64,000 nucleotides of DNA, from assembly GCF_001263355.1 (NCBI RefSeq), contig NZ_LGYO01000006.1, positions 1-64,000 of the forward strand. Direction: 5' to 3'. Each line of letters opens with the position of its first letter. The first letter of the stretch is position 1. The notes under the pieces are model-generated. The model searched no databases and was not told the origin of the DNA. It saw nothing but the letters and a program-made list of their open reading frames with translations. Position numbers and translations under genes: made by a program. Shown here piece after piece: positions 45,462 through 55,654 of the stretch. This stretch comes from Acetobacterium bakii. GTDB lineage: Bacteria > Bacillota > Clostridia > Eubacteriales > Eubacteriaceae.

Positions 45462-46886
45462 ATGGAAAATGAAATAATCGTACCAAAATTAGACATGAAC
45501 CTGGGAACCCTGGAAGATCTTCGCCGGGAACGGGAAATCATCGAGGGATTGGGAAAAGTCCGCGCTACTCCGGCCGCCAGACGACTGGCAAAACAGCACC
45601 ATATCATGCTTGAAAACATTCTCGGGACCGGACCGGCTGGCCGTGTTCAGGTTGAAGATGTGGAATCCCTGCTGGCACAAAAACAGGCACAAGAGCAAGC
45701 CCAAAGAAGGGAACCTGAACCAGTGATAATCGGCACGGAACTGGATGAAATCTCCGGGAATCCTGAAAATGCTCTGGTCAATCGCAAACCAAAAGGAAGT
45801 CTGTCCCAGCGGGTACCGGCTCTGGCAAAAATAAAATCCATGGTTGATGATATGGATCTGACTCCGCGACTGGATACCCGGGGGCCTGACGGTCGTGTGG
45901 TTCCAGGGGAACTTGGCTCAATCAAACGATTCCAGGAAAAGAAAGATGATTTTTCTAGCGATTACGGAGAGTACGTCAAAGTTCTGCCCAAACGCATGGA
46001 AGAAATACCTGAAATGCCCGAGGTCCTGGAGATCCCAGAGGTTCAAGAAGAATTACCAAAGATAATTCTCAATCCTGAATTGGATTTTGTTCCGTTTGTG
46101 GACGAATGCGACGAACCAACCCGGGCAGAAACTAAAGAAGAAGCTAAAGAAGAAACTAAAGAAGAAGCCATAGAAGAAGCTAAAGAAGAAATTACGGAAG
46201 ACCTCAAAACCAGACTCACAGAGAAACGAAAAATAATTTCAGACCGGATGGTGAAGAGCAGCGTGGAGAATGTGGTAATTACTCTAACAACTGAAATAGA
46301 CATGACCGAAATCAAAGAACTTCGGAAAAAAATAACAAAAAAAATAGAAGACCAGATTCAATACCGATGCACCTATACGGATTTCCTACTAATGGCCGTT
46401 TCAAAAGCCTTAATGAAGCATCCGGAAATCAACAGCAGTCTGATTGATAATGAAATCATCAACCACCCCTATGTTCATATGGGAATCGCAGTGGCCCAGG
46501 AAGAGGGACTCATTGTGCCGGTTATTAAAAATGCCCATGAACTGAGTTTTGTGGAAATGGTGAAAAATCGTGCGGAAACATTAAGATCCGTGAAAAACAA
46601 ATTCGTTGTGTCCCAGGACCTTAAAGACAGTACCTTTACCATATCAAACCTGGGTATGTATGGGATTCTTGAATTCACGGCTATTATCAATCAGCCAAAC
46701 AGTGCGATCCTCTGTATTGGCGAGGTGGTTCATCGGATGCGGCTGCATCAGGGGGAAGCCATGATGCGATCGGTGATGAAGATCAGCCTAAACCTCGATC
46801 ATCGGGTGGCAGATGGATTAAAAGGTGCAAAATTTTTAAAGGATGTTAAGTCTGATATGGAAAATCCTTCCCTGTTATTGTTTTAA
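45462..46886 (+). CDS. acoC: Acetoin dehydrogenase E2 lacking a lipoyl domain
   Basis: A 474-residue 2-oxoacid dehydrogenase acyltransferase. The first ~15 residues (ENEIIVPKLDMNLGTLE) look like the start of a lipoyl domain. The sequence then passes directly to an E3/E1-binding domain (VRATPAARRLAKQHHIM...GTGPAGRV, ~32-70), so the rest of the lipoyl domain, including its lipoyl-Lys, is missing. A second binding-domain-like unit (VPALAKIKSMVDD...RGPDGRVVPGEL, ~117-151) follows, then an acidic Lys/Glu linker. The catalytic domain (~248-474) keeps DHRVADG with the active-site His447. No gap or frameshift is seen between acoB and this gene. A separate lipoyl carrier is needed. Confidence 0.85.
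   Translation: MENEIIVPKLDMNLGTLEDLRREREIIEGLGKVRATPAARRLAKQHHIMLENILGTGPAGRVQVEDVESLLAQKQAQEQAQRREPEPVIIGTELDEISGNPENALVNRKPKGSLSQRVPALAKIKSMVDDMDLTPRLDTRGPDGRVVPGELGSIKRFQEKKDDFSSDYGEYVKVLPKRMEEIPEMPEVLEIPEVQEELPKIILNPELDFVPFVDECDEPTRAETKEEAKEETKEEAIEEAKEEITEDLKTRLTEKRKIISDRMVKSSVENVVITLTTEIDMTEIKELRKKITKKIEDQIQYRCTYTDFLLMAVSKALMKHPEINSSLIDNEIINHPYVHMGIAVAQEEGLIVPVIKNAHELSFVEMVKNRAETLRSVKNKFVVSQDLKDSTFTISNLGMYGILEFTAIINQPNSAILCIGEVVHRMRLHQGEAMMRSVMKISLNLDHRVADGLKGAKFLKDVKSDMENPSLLLF
46131..46190 (+). repeat. 12-bp tandem repeat inside acoC
   Basis: Five in-frame units of the type (A/G)CTAAAGAAGAA encode Thr/Ala-Lys-Glu-Glu repeats in the interdomain linker. One unit is changed to GCCATAGAAGAA. 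Confidence 0.85.
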
Positions 46887-47001
46887 ACACTCGAATCGGA
46901 CAAATAGAAGAAAAGATAACGTTACCAAAAAAATAATCATTGTAACCATTAAGCAAGATATGTTAGACTTAAATACAAAATAAGATTACAGAATGTTAAG
47001 A

Positions 47002-47039
47002 AAGCAGATGAAAAGCAATGGCCAATTGTCTGCTTTTTT
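47002..47039 (+). terminator. Terminator between acoC and guaB
   Basis: AAGCAGA ... TCTGCTT stem with an inner CAAT/ATTG helix, followed by TTTTTT. It could end the aco operon or act as a leader attenuator of guaB, whose start is 42 nt further. The remaining sequence of 46887-47081 shows no recognised riboswitch. Confidence 0.75.
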
Positions 47040-47066
47040 CGTACCATAACAAAAGTTAAGAATTGA

Positions 47067-48539
<1,473 letters not shown>

Positions 48540-48550
48540 TGGGAGGCTCC

Positions 48551-50098
48551 ATGATAAAAAAAAATTACGAAGATGAACTGATCCTCATTGTGGATTTTGG
48601 CGCGCAATACAATCAACTGATTGCCCGTAGGGTTCGCGAAGCACGGGTTTATTCAGAGGTCGTACCCTATGATATTACTCCGGATGAGATCCGCAAGAAA
48701 AATCCCAAAGGGATTATTTTCACCGGCGGACCTTCCAGCGTTCATGAACCCGGAGCACCCCAGTGTGACCCGGAAATTTATGAAATGGGTATTCCGATTT
48801 TAGGAATCTGTTACGGCGCTCAGCTGATGGCAGAGCAATTAAAGGGTTCCACCGATACCGCCGAAATCAGTGAATACGGCAAGAAAACCCTGGATTTTCA
48901 AACCGACAGTCTTTTGTTTGAAAATATTGTCAGCGGCTCAACCTGCTGGATGAGCCATACCAACTATATTGAGCGCATTCCCGAAGGTTTTACCATAACG
49001 GCAACCACTGAAACCTGTTCCAGTGCCGCCATGGAATGTGCAGAACGCAAGCTATATGCGGTTCAGTTTCATCCCGAAGTGGAGCATACCCAGTATGGTA
49101 AAGAGTATTTAAATAATTTTGTTTACAACGTTTGTGGCTGCGAAGGTCTTTGGACGATGGAAAATTTTGCCCAGGAACAAATTAAAGCTATTAAAGAACA
49201 GGTTGGGGATCGACGGGTGCTGTGTGCCTTAAGCGGCGGCGTGGATTCTTCAGTTGCGGCAACCCTGGTGCATCAGGCCATCGGCGACAAACTCACCTGT
49301 ATCTTTGTGGACCACGGGCTGTTACGAAAAGATGAAGGCGATCAGGTTGAAGCGATTTTCAAAAATCGTTTTAAAATGAATTTCATCCGAGTGAACTGCG
49401 AAGACCGTTTCCTCAGTAAATTAGCAGGCGTCAGTGATCCGGAACAAAAACGTAAAATCATCGGCACCGAATTTATTCGGGTGTTTGAAGAAGAGTCAAG
49501 CAAACTCAATGACATCGATTTTCTTCTTCAAGGAACAATTTACCCTGACGTTATTGAAAGCGGTAACAAAAACGCCGCCGTCATAAAAAGTCATCATAAT
49601 GTTGGCGGCCTTCCAGACGATGTGGATTTCGAGCTCATTGAGCCCCTGAGAAACCTCTTTAAGGATGAAGTCCGGGCTGTCGGCGAAGAAATTGGCCTGG
49701 CTCATGATTTAGTATGGCGTCAACCCTTCCCGGGACCAGGACTGGCTATTCGCATCATGGGTGACATTACCAAAGAAAAACTGGTGATCTTACAGGAAGC
49801 GGATTACGTTTTCCGTGACGAGATTGCCAAAGCCGGTTTGGATGAAGAAATCTGGCAATACTTTGCAGTACTCCCAGGCAACCGAAGCGTTGGAGTTATG
49901 GGGGATGAACGAACCTATGACTACACCATTGGCCTAAGAGCCGTTACCTCGGTTGACGGTATGACCTCTGATTGGGCCAGAATACCCTACGACGTGCTGG
50001 AAAAGATATCAACCCGAATTGTTAACGAGGTTAAGCATGTGAGCCGGATTGTTTACGACATCACCAGCAAGCCCCCTTCAACGATTGAGTGGGAGTAA
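48551..50098 (+). CDS. guaA: GMP synthase (glutamine-hydrolysing)
   Basis: Aminates XMP to GMP. The 515-residue protein joins a class I glutamine amidotransferase ([17 protein letters not shown], nucleophile Cys in [10 protein letters not shown] near residue 90, FHPEVEHT) and a PP-loop synthetase ([18 protein letters not shown] near 225, [23 protein letters not shown]-terminal [10 protein letters not shown]). I choose ATG 48551, which has GGAGG at 48542-48546; the ATG at 48539 overlaps the guaB stop and would lie upstream of the ribosome site. Confidence 0.97.
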   Translation: MIKKNYEDELILIVDFGAQYNQLIARRVREARVYSEVVPYDITPDEIRKKNPKGIIFTGGPSSVHEPGAPQCDPEIYEMGIPILGICYGAQLMAEQLKGSTDTAEISEYGKKTLDFQTDSLLFENIVSGSTCWMSHTNYIERIPEGFTITATTETCSSAAMECAERKLYAVQFHPEVEHTQYGKEYLNNFVYNVCGCEGLWTMENFAQEQIKAIKEQVGDRRVLCALSGGVDSSVAATLVHQAIGDKLTCIFVDHGLLRKDEGDQVEAIFKNRFKMNFIRVNCEDRFLSKLAGVSDPEQKRKIIGTEFIRVFEEESSKLNDIDFLLQGTIYPDVIESGNKNAAVIKSHHNVGGLPDDVDFELIEPLRNLFKDEVRAVGEEIGLAHDLVWRQPFPGPGLAIRIMGDITKEKLVILQEADYVFRDEIAKAGLDEEIWQYFAVLPGNRSVGVMGDERTYDYTIGLRAVTSVDGMTSDWARIPYDVLEKISTRIVNEVKHVSRIVYDITSKPPSTIEWE

Positions 50099-50103
50099 TT
50101 AAA

Positions 50104-50247
50104 ATGAAAATTAGCAAAGAAGATAAAATCAGAATAATAATTGACGCTTTAGATGATGTACTAACAATTCCAAATCAAAAGGAAGATGAACTTAAAGACG
50201 TGTTAAGAAATGCATTAAGAACCATCGAAGAAAAAGAAAACGAATAG
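50104..50247 (+). CDS. Small hypothetical protein downstream of guaA
   Basis: A 47-residue ORF too short for many gene finders: MKISKEDKIRIIIDALDDVL, then a charged helix ending REEKENE-like EEKENE. It begins 5 nt after the guaA stop with GGGAG about 8 nt before the ATG, and ends just before the operon terminator. It looks helical and soluble. I do not recognise the family. It could be a real small protein of the guaBA operon or chance coding. Confidence 0.55.
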   Translation: MKISKEDKIRIIIDALDDVLTIPNQKEDELKDVLRNALRTIEEKENE

Positions 50248-50262
50248 ATTTTAAAATTTATA

Positions 50263-50309
50263 AAACCTCAAGAATCCATGTTCAATTGGATTCCTGAGTT
50301 TTTTTTTTG
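50263..50309 (+). terminator. Terminator of the guaBA operon
   Basis: AACCTCAAGAATCCA and TGGATTCCTGAGTT form a stem followed by ten T residues. Confidence 0.9.
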
Positions 50310-50375
50310 ATGGGTAGCTTAGTGAAATCGATCCCTTAAGAGATTAATTTTATGTGAAGCGTTACAATATTAAGC

Positions 50376-51260
50376 TTATGCCTCGTTGTTCTCAAAATTA
50401 TTTCGGTAGGGCAGGTAATCTATAAAACGTTTGACTGCGAGGGATGCGGATTTCCTATCTTTCATTGCTAGGCCAATCCTGCGATAGGCCGGTATTTCCA
50501 GTTCCTTTATGATGATCTGATAGGGTAACCTTTGCAAAATAAGTTCAGGCAGAATACTGATGCCCAGTCCGCTTTCTACCATTGACATAATGGCATAATC
50601 ATCCCAGGTTGTAAAATGAGTCAGTGGTTCCAAATTGTGTCGCTCAAATATTTCAGATATTTCCGCTTTTGCTCCCTTTTCCAGGAGCATAAACGGGTCA
50701 TTGCACAACGCATCGATAGGAAAGCGTTCACAATCGGCTAACGGGTGGTTTTCCGGCAAAATCACAAGCAGTCGATCCTGTTCCAAAAATATTGTTTCCA
50801 GTTCAGGAGTGGTGGGAAGCCGAAGAAATCCGCAGTCCACCCTCCCCTCCAGGATCCAGCTTTCGATTTCCGTATAGTCGCCAAGTAAAAGCTCATAGGC
50901 GATGTTTGGATGTTTTTTTTGAAAGGCTTTAATGATATTTGGAAGCCAGTGAGTAGCAACGCTGGAAAAGGTTCCAATCCGAATCAAACCAGATTGAAGT
51001 CCATGTAGTTCGTCAATTTGCATATGTAATTTTTCGTATTCTAAACATAGGCGTTTTGCATAAGGAAGGAGTTTGAGCCCATCCGAAGTTAGACGTACTC
51101 CGGAATGATTGCGCTCAAGGAGAGTGATTTTCCATTCAGTTTCTAAGTCGTTAATCATACGGCTGATACCTGACTGTGAATAGTCCAATAATTTTGCTGC
51201 CTTTGTAAAGCTCCCGCATTCAACTGTTTTGACAAATGCTATATATTTTTGAATATTCAT
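50376..51260 (-). CDS. LysR-family transcriptional regulator
   Basis: A 294-residue LTTR: N-terminal winged helix (YIAFVKTVECGSFTKAAKLLDYSQSGISRMINDLE, residues ~4-40; LLERNHSGVRLTSDG) and a C-terminal substrate-binding domain (LIRIGTFSSVATHWLPNIIKAFQKKHPNI ... GLGISILPELI). Start at the ATG ending at 51260 with GGAGG (51271-51275). It is divergent from a DMT exporter gene and probably controls it in response to the exported compound or a precursor; the ligand is unknown. Confidence 0.9.
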   Translation of the reverse strand: MNIQKYIAFVKTVECGSFTKAAKLLDYSQSGISRMINDLETEWKITLLERNHSGVRLTSDGLKLLPYAKRLCLEYEKLHMQIDELHGLQSGLIRIGTFSSVATHWLPNIIKAFQKKHPNIAYELLLGDYTEIESWILEGRVDCGFLRLPTTPELETIFLEQDRLLVILPENHPLADCERFPIDALCNDPFMLLEKGAKAEISEIFERHNLEPLTHFTTWDDYAIMSMVESGLGISILPELILQRLPYQIIIKELEIPAYRRIGLAMKDRKSASLAVKRFIDYLPYRNNFENNEA

Positions 51261-51290
51261 GATTAGGTTGCCTCCGAACATCTGATTTTA

Positions 51291-51357
51291 TCATAAGTGG
51301 TATGAGAAAGATTCACTTTTGTAATGTTTATGACAATGATATACTATCAATCATAAA
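51291..51357. promoter_or_regulatory. LysR/DMT intergenic operator candidates
   Basis: Two palindromes lie between the divergent genes: TCATA-AGTGG-TATGA (51291-51305) and TTTATGA-N17-TCATAAA (51327-51333 / 51351-51357), the second spanning a TATACT box (51340-51345 region). They share the TCATA/TATGA half-site. They are plausible LTTR recognition and activation sites. Confidence 0.5.
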
Positions 51358-51423
51358 GTATCAAGTTTGAAAGAAAAATTATTTAATAAACAGAGAATTA
51401 TGAGGAGGAGTATAAAAACAAAA

Positions 51424-52296
51424 ATGAGTAAAAATTATACAAAATATATAGCGGCATTGTTGCTTTTTGGAACAAACGGAATCATCGCAAGCTTTATTTT
51501 ACTGAACAGCTACGAAATAGTTTTTCTGAGAACGCTGATTGGCGGTCTATTTCTATTGGCTGTTTTCGTTATCACAAAGGGAAAGTTTCAGGGGCTGAAA
51601 AACAAAAAGCATCTGGTTTATCTGCTTGCCTCAGGTGCTGCAATGGGCGCAAGCTGGATGTTTTTATATGAAGCATATAAGGAAATAGGGGTCAGTATGG
51701 CAACCCTTGCATATTATTGCGGCCCGGTCATCGTGATGGCTCTTGCACCGTTGATCTTCAAAGAAAAAATAGTGACCGCAAAAATAATAGGATTTCTGGC
51801 GGTTCTTGTAGGAATGTTCCTGGTTAACCGTGATGCCGTGATGCATAGCGGATTTTCCTGGGGATTGTTTTGTGGATTAATGGCAGCGGTGATGTATGCC
51901 TTTATGGTAATTTTCAACAAAATGGCGGTTAGCATCACAGGTCTCGAAAACGCCGTGTGGCAGCTTGGGGCAAGCTTTATAACCGTTGCCATTTTCACAG
52001 TGATCAAGCAGGGTGTTGTTATCCCGGTTACTTCTGAAAATGTGTTGCCCATCTTACTCTTGGGGATTGTCAACACAGGGATTGGCTGTTATCTTTATTT
52101 CTCTTCTATTCAGCAGTTTCCGGCACAGTCGGTTGCCATTTGGGGCTATCTTGAACCGCTTTCGGCATTGGTTTTTTCCGCGATTTTTTTGCAGGAATAC
52201 CTAACAACTATCCAGCTCCTGGGAGCGATGCTGATTTTAGGCGGTGCCGCATTTGGCGATTGTTTTGGACGCAAGTCGTTACCCCGATTATTTTAA
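51424..52296 (+). CDS. EamA/DMT-family exporter
   Basis: A 290-residue membrane protein with ten hydrophobic helices in two EamA repeats (YIAALLLFGTNGIIASFIL... and the second half starting SWGLFCGLMAAVMYAFMVIFNKMA), the drug/metabolite transporter fold. It likely exports an amino acid, sugar or other small metabolite. ATG 51424 begins the typical MSKNYTKYI; GAGGAGG lies 13-20 nt upstream, a slightly long spacing, and an upstream ATG at 51400 is less likely. Its stop overlaps the convergent nuclease gene by 9 bp. Confidence 0.87.
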   Translation: MSKNYTKYIAALLLFGTNGIIASFILLNSYEIVFLRTLIGGLFLLAVFVITKGKFQGLKNKKHLVYLLASGAAMGASWMFLYEAYKEIGVSMATLAYYCGPVIVMALAPLIFKEKIVTAKIIGFLAVLVGMFLVNRDAVMHSGFSWGLFCGLMAAVMYAFMVIFNKMAVSITGLENAVWQLGASFITVAIFTVIKQGVVIPVTSENVLPILLLGIVNTGIGCYLYFSSIQQFPAQSVAIWGYLEPLSALVFSAIFLQEYLTTIQLLGAMLILGGAAFGDCFGRKSLPRLF

Positions 52297-53235
52297 AATC
52301 CATTCATCCGGCAGGGACTGGATTTCGGAAAATAAGATATTTAGAAAATCAACCTCGGTTTTTTCATCCCGGTCAGGGGCGGGCTCAGATTTCATGTTGT
52401 GGCCTTCAGCTAAAAATGCATCAATCTCAAATTGAGATAGAACAGAATACTGTTTTTTAAATATTATTTTGCCCTTTGAAATAAAGAAGAGTTTTTCTCC
52501 GGCCGGAACGGGTATTTTCAAAAGGAGATCTTTGGTTATCAGGGTTTTGTAGTCGTAGAGAACATGACTGATATAGGTCAGGCTTTTGATAAGATCGCGG
52601 TAGATGGTTGCTCTTTCATAATTGTATTGGGTAGCCTCGTTATTCATGCGGCACTTCAATTCATCGATCAAACTCTGCATGCTGGTTTCTTCTGAAAATA
52701 CGTTCATCAAGGTTGCTCTGTTTTTTATAAAATCGGCAGCACTCATGGTCACGGGCAGGGTATGATAGTTGAATTCCCAGCGGATGTTGTTTTGTACCAT
52801 CGGAAATAAGTGGGTGACAGTATCCATAAATGATTGAATGAATTGTTTTCCCCGAAAAGGCCCAAAGCTGTCCCCTTGACGTTCCTGAACAATTGACAAT
52901 ACCCGGTACTGGCTGAAATCGCCGACTTTCAGATACATATATTTTCTGTCATTTTTCATCTGGGAATTAAAAATCGGCTTCAGCTTTTTAATCAACTGAC
53001 ATTCCAAAAGTTGGGCTTCCAAATGGGTATCCGTAACAAGATAGTCGATATCGTCAATAAAAAAGACCATTTTTTCGACCTTTGATTGCTTTGGGGCTTT
53101 GCTGAAATAGGATTTCACCCGTGTTTTCAGGCACTTGCTTTTTCCGATATAAATAATGTTGCCGCTTGCATCAAGCATTTTATAAATGCCGGGTAGTGCG
53201 GGGATTTGGTTCAGCTTTTTCTGTATCTTATTCAT
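52288..53235 (-). CDS. GIY-YIG nuclease of the UvrC N-terminal / Cho type
   Basis: A 315-residue protein equivalent to the 3'-incision half of UvrC. The GIY-YIG domain is at residues ~12-95: LPGIYKMLDASGNIIYIGKSKCLKTRVKSYF (GIY, YIG, Arg), catalytic Glu in THLEAQLLE and Asn in KPIFNSQ. A UVR-like segment (ELKCRMNNEATQYNYERATIYRDLIKSL) follows near 190-225. The C-terminal RNase-H-like nuclease and helix-hairpin-helix domains of UvrC are absent. That is the layout of E. coli Cho, an alternative 3' incision nuclease in UvrAB repair. True uvrC would be elsewhere. Confidence 0.88.
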   Translation of the reverse strand: MNKIQKKLNQIPALPGIYKMLDASGNIIYIGKSKCLKTRVKSYFSKAPKQSKVEKMVFFIDDIDYLVTDTHLEAQLLECQLIKKLKPIFNSQMKNDRKYMYLKVGDFSQYRVLSIVQERQGDSFGPFRGKQFIQSFMDTVTHLFPMVQNNIRWEFNYHTLPVTMSAADFIKNRATLMNVFSEETSMQSLIDELKCRMNNEATQYNYERATIYRDLIKSLTYISHVLYDYKTLITKDLLLKIPVPAGEKLFFISKGKIIFKKQYSVLSQFEIDAFLAEGHNMKSEPAPDRDEKTEVDFLNILFSEIQSLPDEWILK

Positions 53236-53319
53236 TTTTTTCCATATCTTTTTTCTTCAGATTTATCTACGCAAAAGCATTTGCTGATACAGGATCACAA
53301 CAACGAATGCACAAGCCTT

Positions 53320-53357
53320 GATTGGTTTAGATTATTATAACAAAAGATTGGTTTAGA
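53320..53357 (+). repeat. 12-bp direct repeat upstream of the LRR gene
   Basis: GATTGGTTTAGA occurs at 53320-53331 and 53346-53357, 26 bp apart, in the 262-nt gap before the LRR gene. It may be a regulator site. A TATACT box (53410-53415) with a poor -35 lies downstream. Confidence 0.5.
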
Positions 53358-53497
53358 CAACCTTTAACAAAAGGCCTTTACTGGATTTACTTGAAAACCT
53401 TTTTTGTGCTATACTTACCATGAGAAAACAAGTAAAGTTTACGGAAACAATTGAAAAATTCACATAAAAAATATAAATTGTAGAGGAGAAAAACGAG

Positions 53498-54016
53498 ATG
53501 TATGAGTATTATTATAAAACACAAGATTATGGTACCTGCCTAACGGAATGTGATGGAGAGGGGGAAGAAGCCATCCTTCCAGCCGATAAAAACATACTTA
53601 TTGTTGGGGATGGTGTATTTAAAGGGCACAAAGAATTGGTACATGTGGAATTACCAGATACCATCAGAGATATCGGCGGCTTTGTTTTTGATGGCTGTGA
53701 AAACCTAAAAAAAATAAAACTGCCTTCAAATCTCAAGGATTTTTGGCAATACGCCATGACCAGATGCGGCATTGAAGAAATTGAAATTCCGGGAAGTGTG
53801 GAACAGATCGTTTCCTTTGTATTTAACCAATGCAATCAGCTGACGACGGTCCGACTCAATGAGGGGACTCAAAAAATATTTGCCTGGGCATTTAAGGACT
53901 GTGTTAACTTAACTGACGTCTATCTGCCTGAAACCATGAAAGAAATCAGTGATAAAGCCTTTGAAGGTTGTCCGAATGTAGTGCTGCATAAAATTAATGC
54001 TGATAGCAATGTTTAA
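53498..54016 (+). CDS. BspA-type leucine-rich repeat protein
   Basis: A 172-residue protein built of BspA-like LRR_5 repeats: KELVHVELPDTIRDIGGFVFDGCENLKKIKLP, then CGIEEIEIPGSVEQIVSFVFNQC, then LTTVRLNEGTQKIFAWAFKDCVNLTDVYLPETMKEISDKAFEGC. There is no signal peptide or anchor, so it is cytoplasmic, unlike most BspA proteins. It lies 2 nt before yqeC and appears to be the first gene of that operon. Function unknown; protein binding is the usual role of LRRs. Confidence 0.85.
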   Translation: MYEYYYKTQDYGTCLTECDGEGEEAILPADKNILIVGDGVFKGHKELVHVELPDTIRDIGGFVFDGCENLKKIKLPSNLKDFWQYAMTRCGIEEIEIPGSVEQIVSFVFNQCNQLTTVRLNEGTQKIFAWAFKDCVNLTDVYLPETMKEISDKAFEGCPNVVLHKINADSNV

Positions 54017-54018
54017 AA

Positions 54019-54744
54019 ATGAATCTGATAAAAGATTTTAATATTCAAGAAGATGATGTGGTTACCATTACCGGCGGTGGCGGAAAAACATCGCTAATGT
54101 TTGCCATTGGTAAGGAATTATCAGCGAAAGAAATGACCCATGTACTGACGACGACAGCAAAAATATGTATTGCGGATGTACCAAAGAATCAGTGTATGAT
54201 CAGCAAAGATATTGAAGCCGTCCTCAATCAAATTAAGAAAGATCCCAAAAGAGAATGGATCATTGGTAAAGAAATTGTCGCAGGCATGAAAATCTCTGGA
54301 TTTTCAGATAATGAGCTGGATTATTTAAAAGATACACTGGGTTCTTTAGTTATTCTCAATGAAGGTGACGGGTCAAAAAGAAAGCCATACAAATTTTACA
54401 ATGACTATGAGCCCATAATTCCAAAATTGACAACCAAAATCATTCATGTCATTGGTGCTGAGGTTTTGTTCCAAAAAATCGATGAGGCATTTTTTCATCG
54501 ATCTGAATTATATGGAGATACCGAAGCAATTTTTGACGAAGGCGTATTCAAAAAAGTCATGGAAAATTTCATAGAAAATAAGTTGGATACAATGCTGGAA
54601 AAAACCACACCACGTATTCTGTTCATTAATAAAGCTGATGGAGATCATTTGGAAAATGCCAAGACCATGGGAGAAATTGGGAGATTGCTCTTTGACCAAT
54701 GCTTTATCGGCTCATTAAAAGAAGAATGGGTAAAAAGATGTTAG
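54019..54744 (+). CDS. yqeC: Selenium-dependent hydroxylase accessory protein YqeC
   Basis: A 241-residue P-loop protein of the YqeC family, linked to maturation of selenium-dependent molybdenum hydroxylases such as xanthine dehydrogenase. It shows VVTITGGGGKTSLMFAIGKEL (Walker A), VLTTTAKI, LVILNEGDGSKRKPYK and VIGAEVLFQKIDE. It has no ribosome site of its own; its ATG lies 2 nt after the LRR stop, so translation is probably coupled. The partner XdhC-like gene follows, but no hydroxylase is in the window. Confidence 0.87.
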   Translation: MNLIKDFNIQEDDVVTITGGGGKTSLMFAIGKELSAKEMTHVLTTTAKICIADVPKNQCMISKDIEAVLNQIKKDPKREWIIGKEIVAGMKISGFSDNELDYLKDTLGSLVILNEGDGSKRKPYKFYNDYEPIIPKLTTKIIHVIGAEVLFQKIDEAFFHRSELYGDTEAIFDEGVFKKVMENFIENKLDTMLEKTTPRILFINKADGDHLENAKTMGEIGRLLFDQCFIGSLKEEWVKRC

Positions 54745-54770
54745 CTGGATGGAGCTAAGAAAGGAAAAAT

Positions 54771-55580
54771 ATGGATATTTTACAAGAACAGCTGAAGGCC
54801 CAAAAAGACGGGCTTTCCTACGCTGTCTTAACAGTGGTGGAAACAGAAGGAACCTCCCCATGCAAGGTTGGGAAGAAGATTCTGTTGCTTGAAAATGGAA
54901 CAACGTTGGGAACAATCGGCGGCGGACAATTTGAACGTGAGGCAGTGGAAGAGGCCAAACAGGCCATCAAAGACAGAAGAAGTTATCTTAAGCGATACGA
55001 ACACATCCCTACCTATGAGGCTACTGGACTGGGCTGTACGTTTAGTGTGAATTTATTTGTAGAAGTCGTTAATCCCGGATTGCAGTTAGTTGTTTGTAAT
55101 GCCGGCCATGTCGGCAGTGCGGTTTTGCGTATGGCAAAACTCCTTCATTTTGAGACAATCCTGCTTGATACCCGTCCACCGGAACAAATTCCGGATCAGA
55201 TCGAATTGGCAGATCGTTTTATTTCATGTGAAATATTTGAAAATGGCATTTTAGAAGCTGAAATACCAGACGGAGCTTTTTATGTATGTTGCGCTTCAAC
55301 TCATACCCAGGATAAATCAGCGCTCAAGGGAGCACTGCAAAGGAAATTCGCCTATGTGGGGATGCTTGGCAGTGTTAAAAAAACCAGAGAAATGTATAAA
55401 CAACTTGAAGACGAAGGCATCAGCAGAGCGTTGCTTGATCAGGTTCACGCCCCAGTTGGATTGGATATCTGTGATATGTCGCCGGAAGAAGTTGGTTTTT
55501 CGATTCTGGCAGAAATATTGATGACAAAAAATGACGGTACCGGCATGCCTTGCAAAGAAAAGAAAATGATGACAGTTTGA
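54771..55580 (+). CDS. XdhC/CoxI-family molybdenum hydroxylase maturation protein
   Basis: A 269-residue protein that binds molybdenum cofactor and helps install it (with its terminal sulfur) in hydroxylases. The N-terminal XdhC domain has GTSPCKVGKKILLLENGTTLGTIGGGQFE; the C-terminal Rossmann domain has LVVCNAGHVGSAVLRMAKLLHFETILLDTRP and AYVGMLGSVKKTREMYKQL. It matches the variant associated with selenium-dependent hydroxylases. It is preceded by GAAAGGA and closes the LRR-yqeC-xdhC operon. Confidence 0.88.
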   Translation: MDILQEQLKAQKDGLSYAVLTVVETEGTSPCKVGKKILLLENGTTLGTIGGGQFEREAVEEAKQAIKDRRSYLKRYEHIPTYEATGLGCTFSVNLFVEVVNPGLQLVVCNAGHVGSAVLRMAKLLHFETILLDTRPPEQIPDQIELADRFISCEIFENGILEAEIPDGAFYVCCASTHTQDKSALKGALQRKFAYVGMLGSVKKTREMYKQLEDEGISRALLDQVHAPVGLDICDMSPEEVGFSILAEILMTKNDGTGMPCKEKKMMTV

Positions 55581-55654
55581 CACTTGAAGGCGAAACAATC
55601 AATTTTTGTTATGACTAATGAGTGCAGACAGAGAGCGAAACTTAAAGAGCTGCA

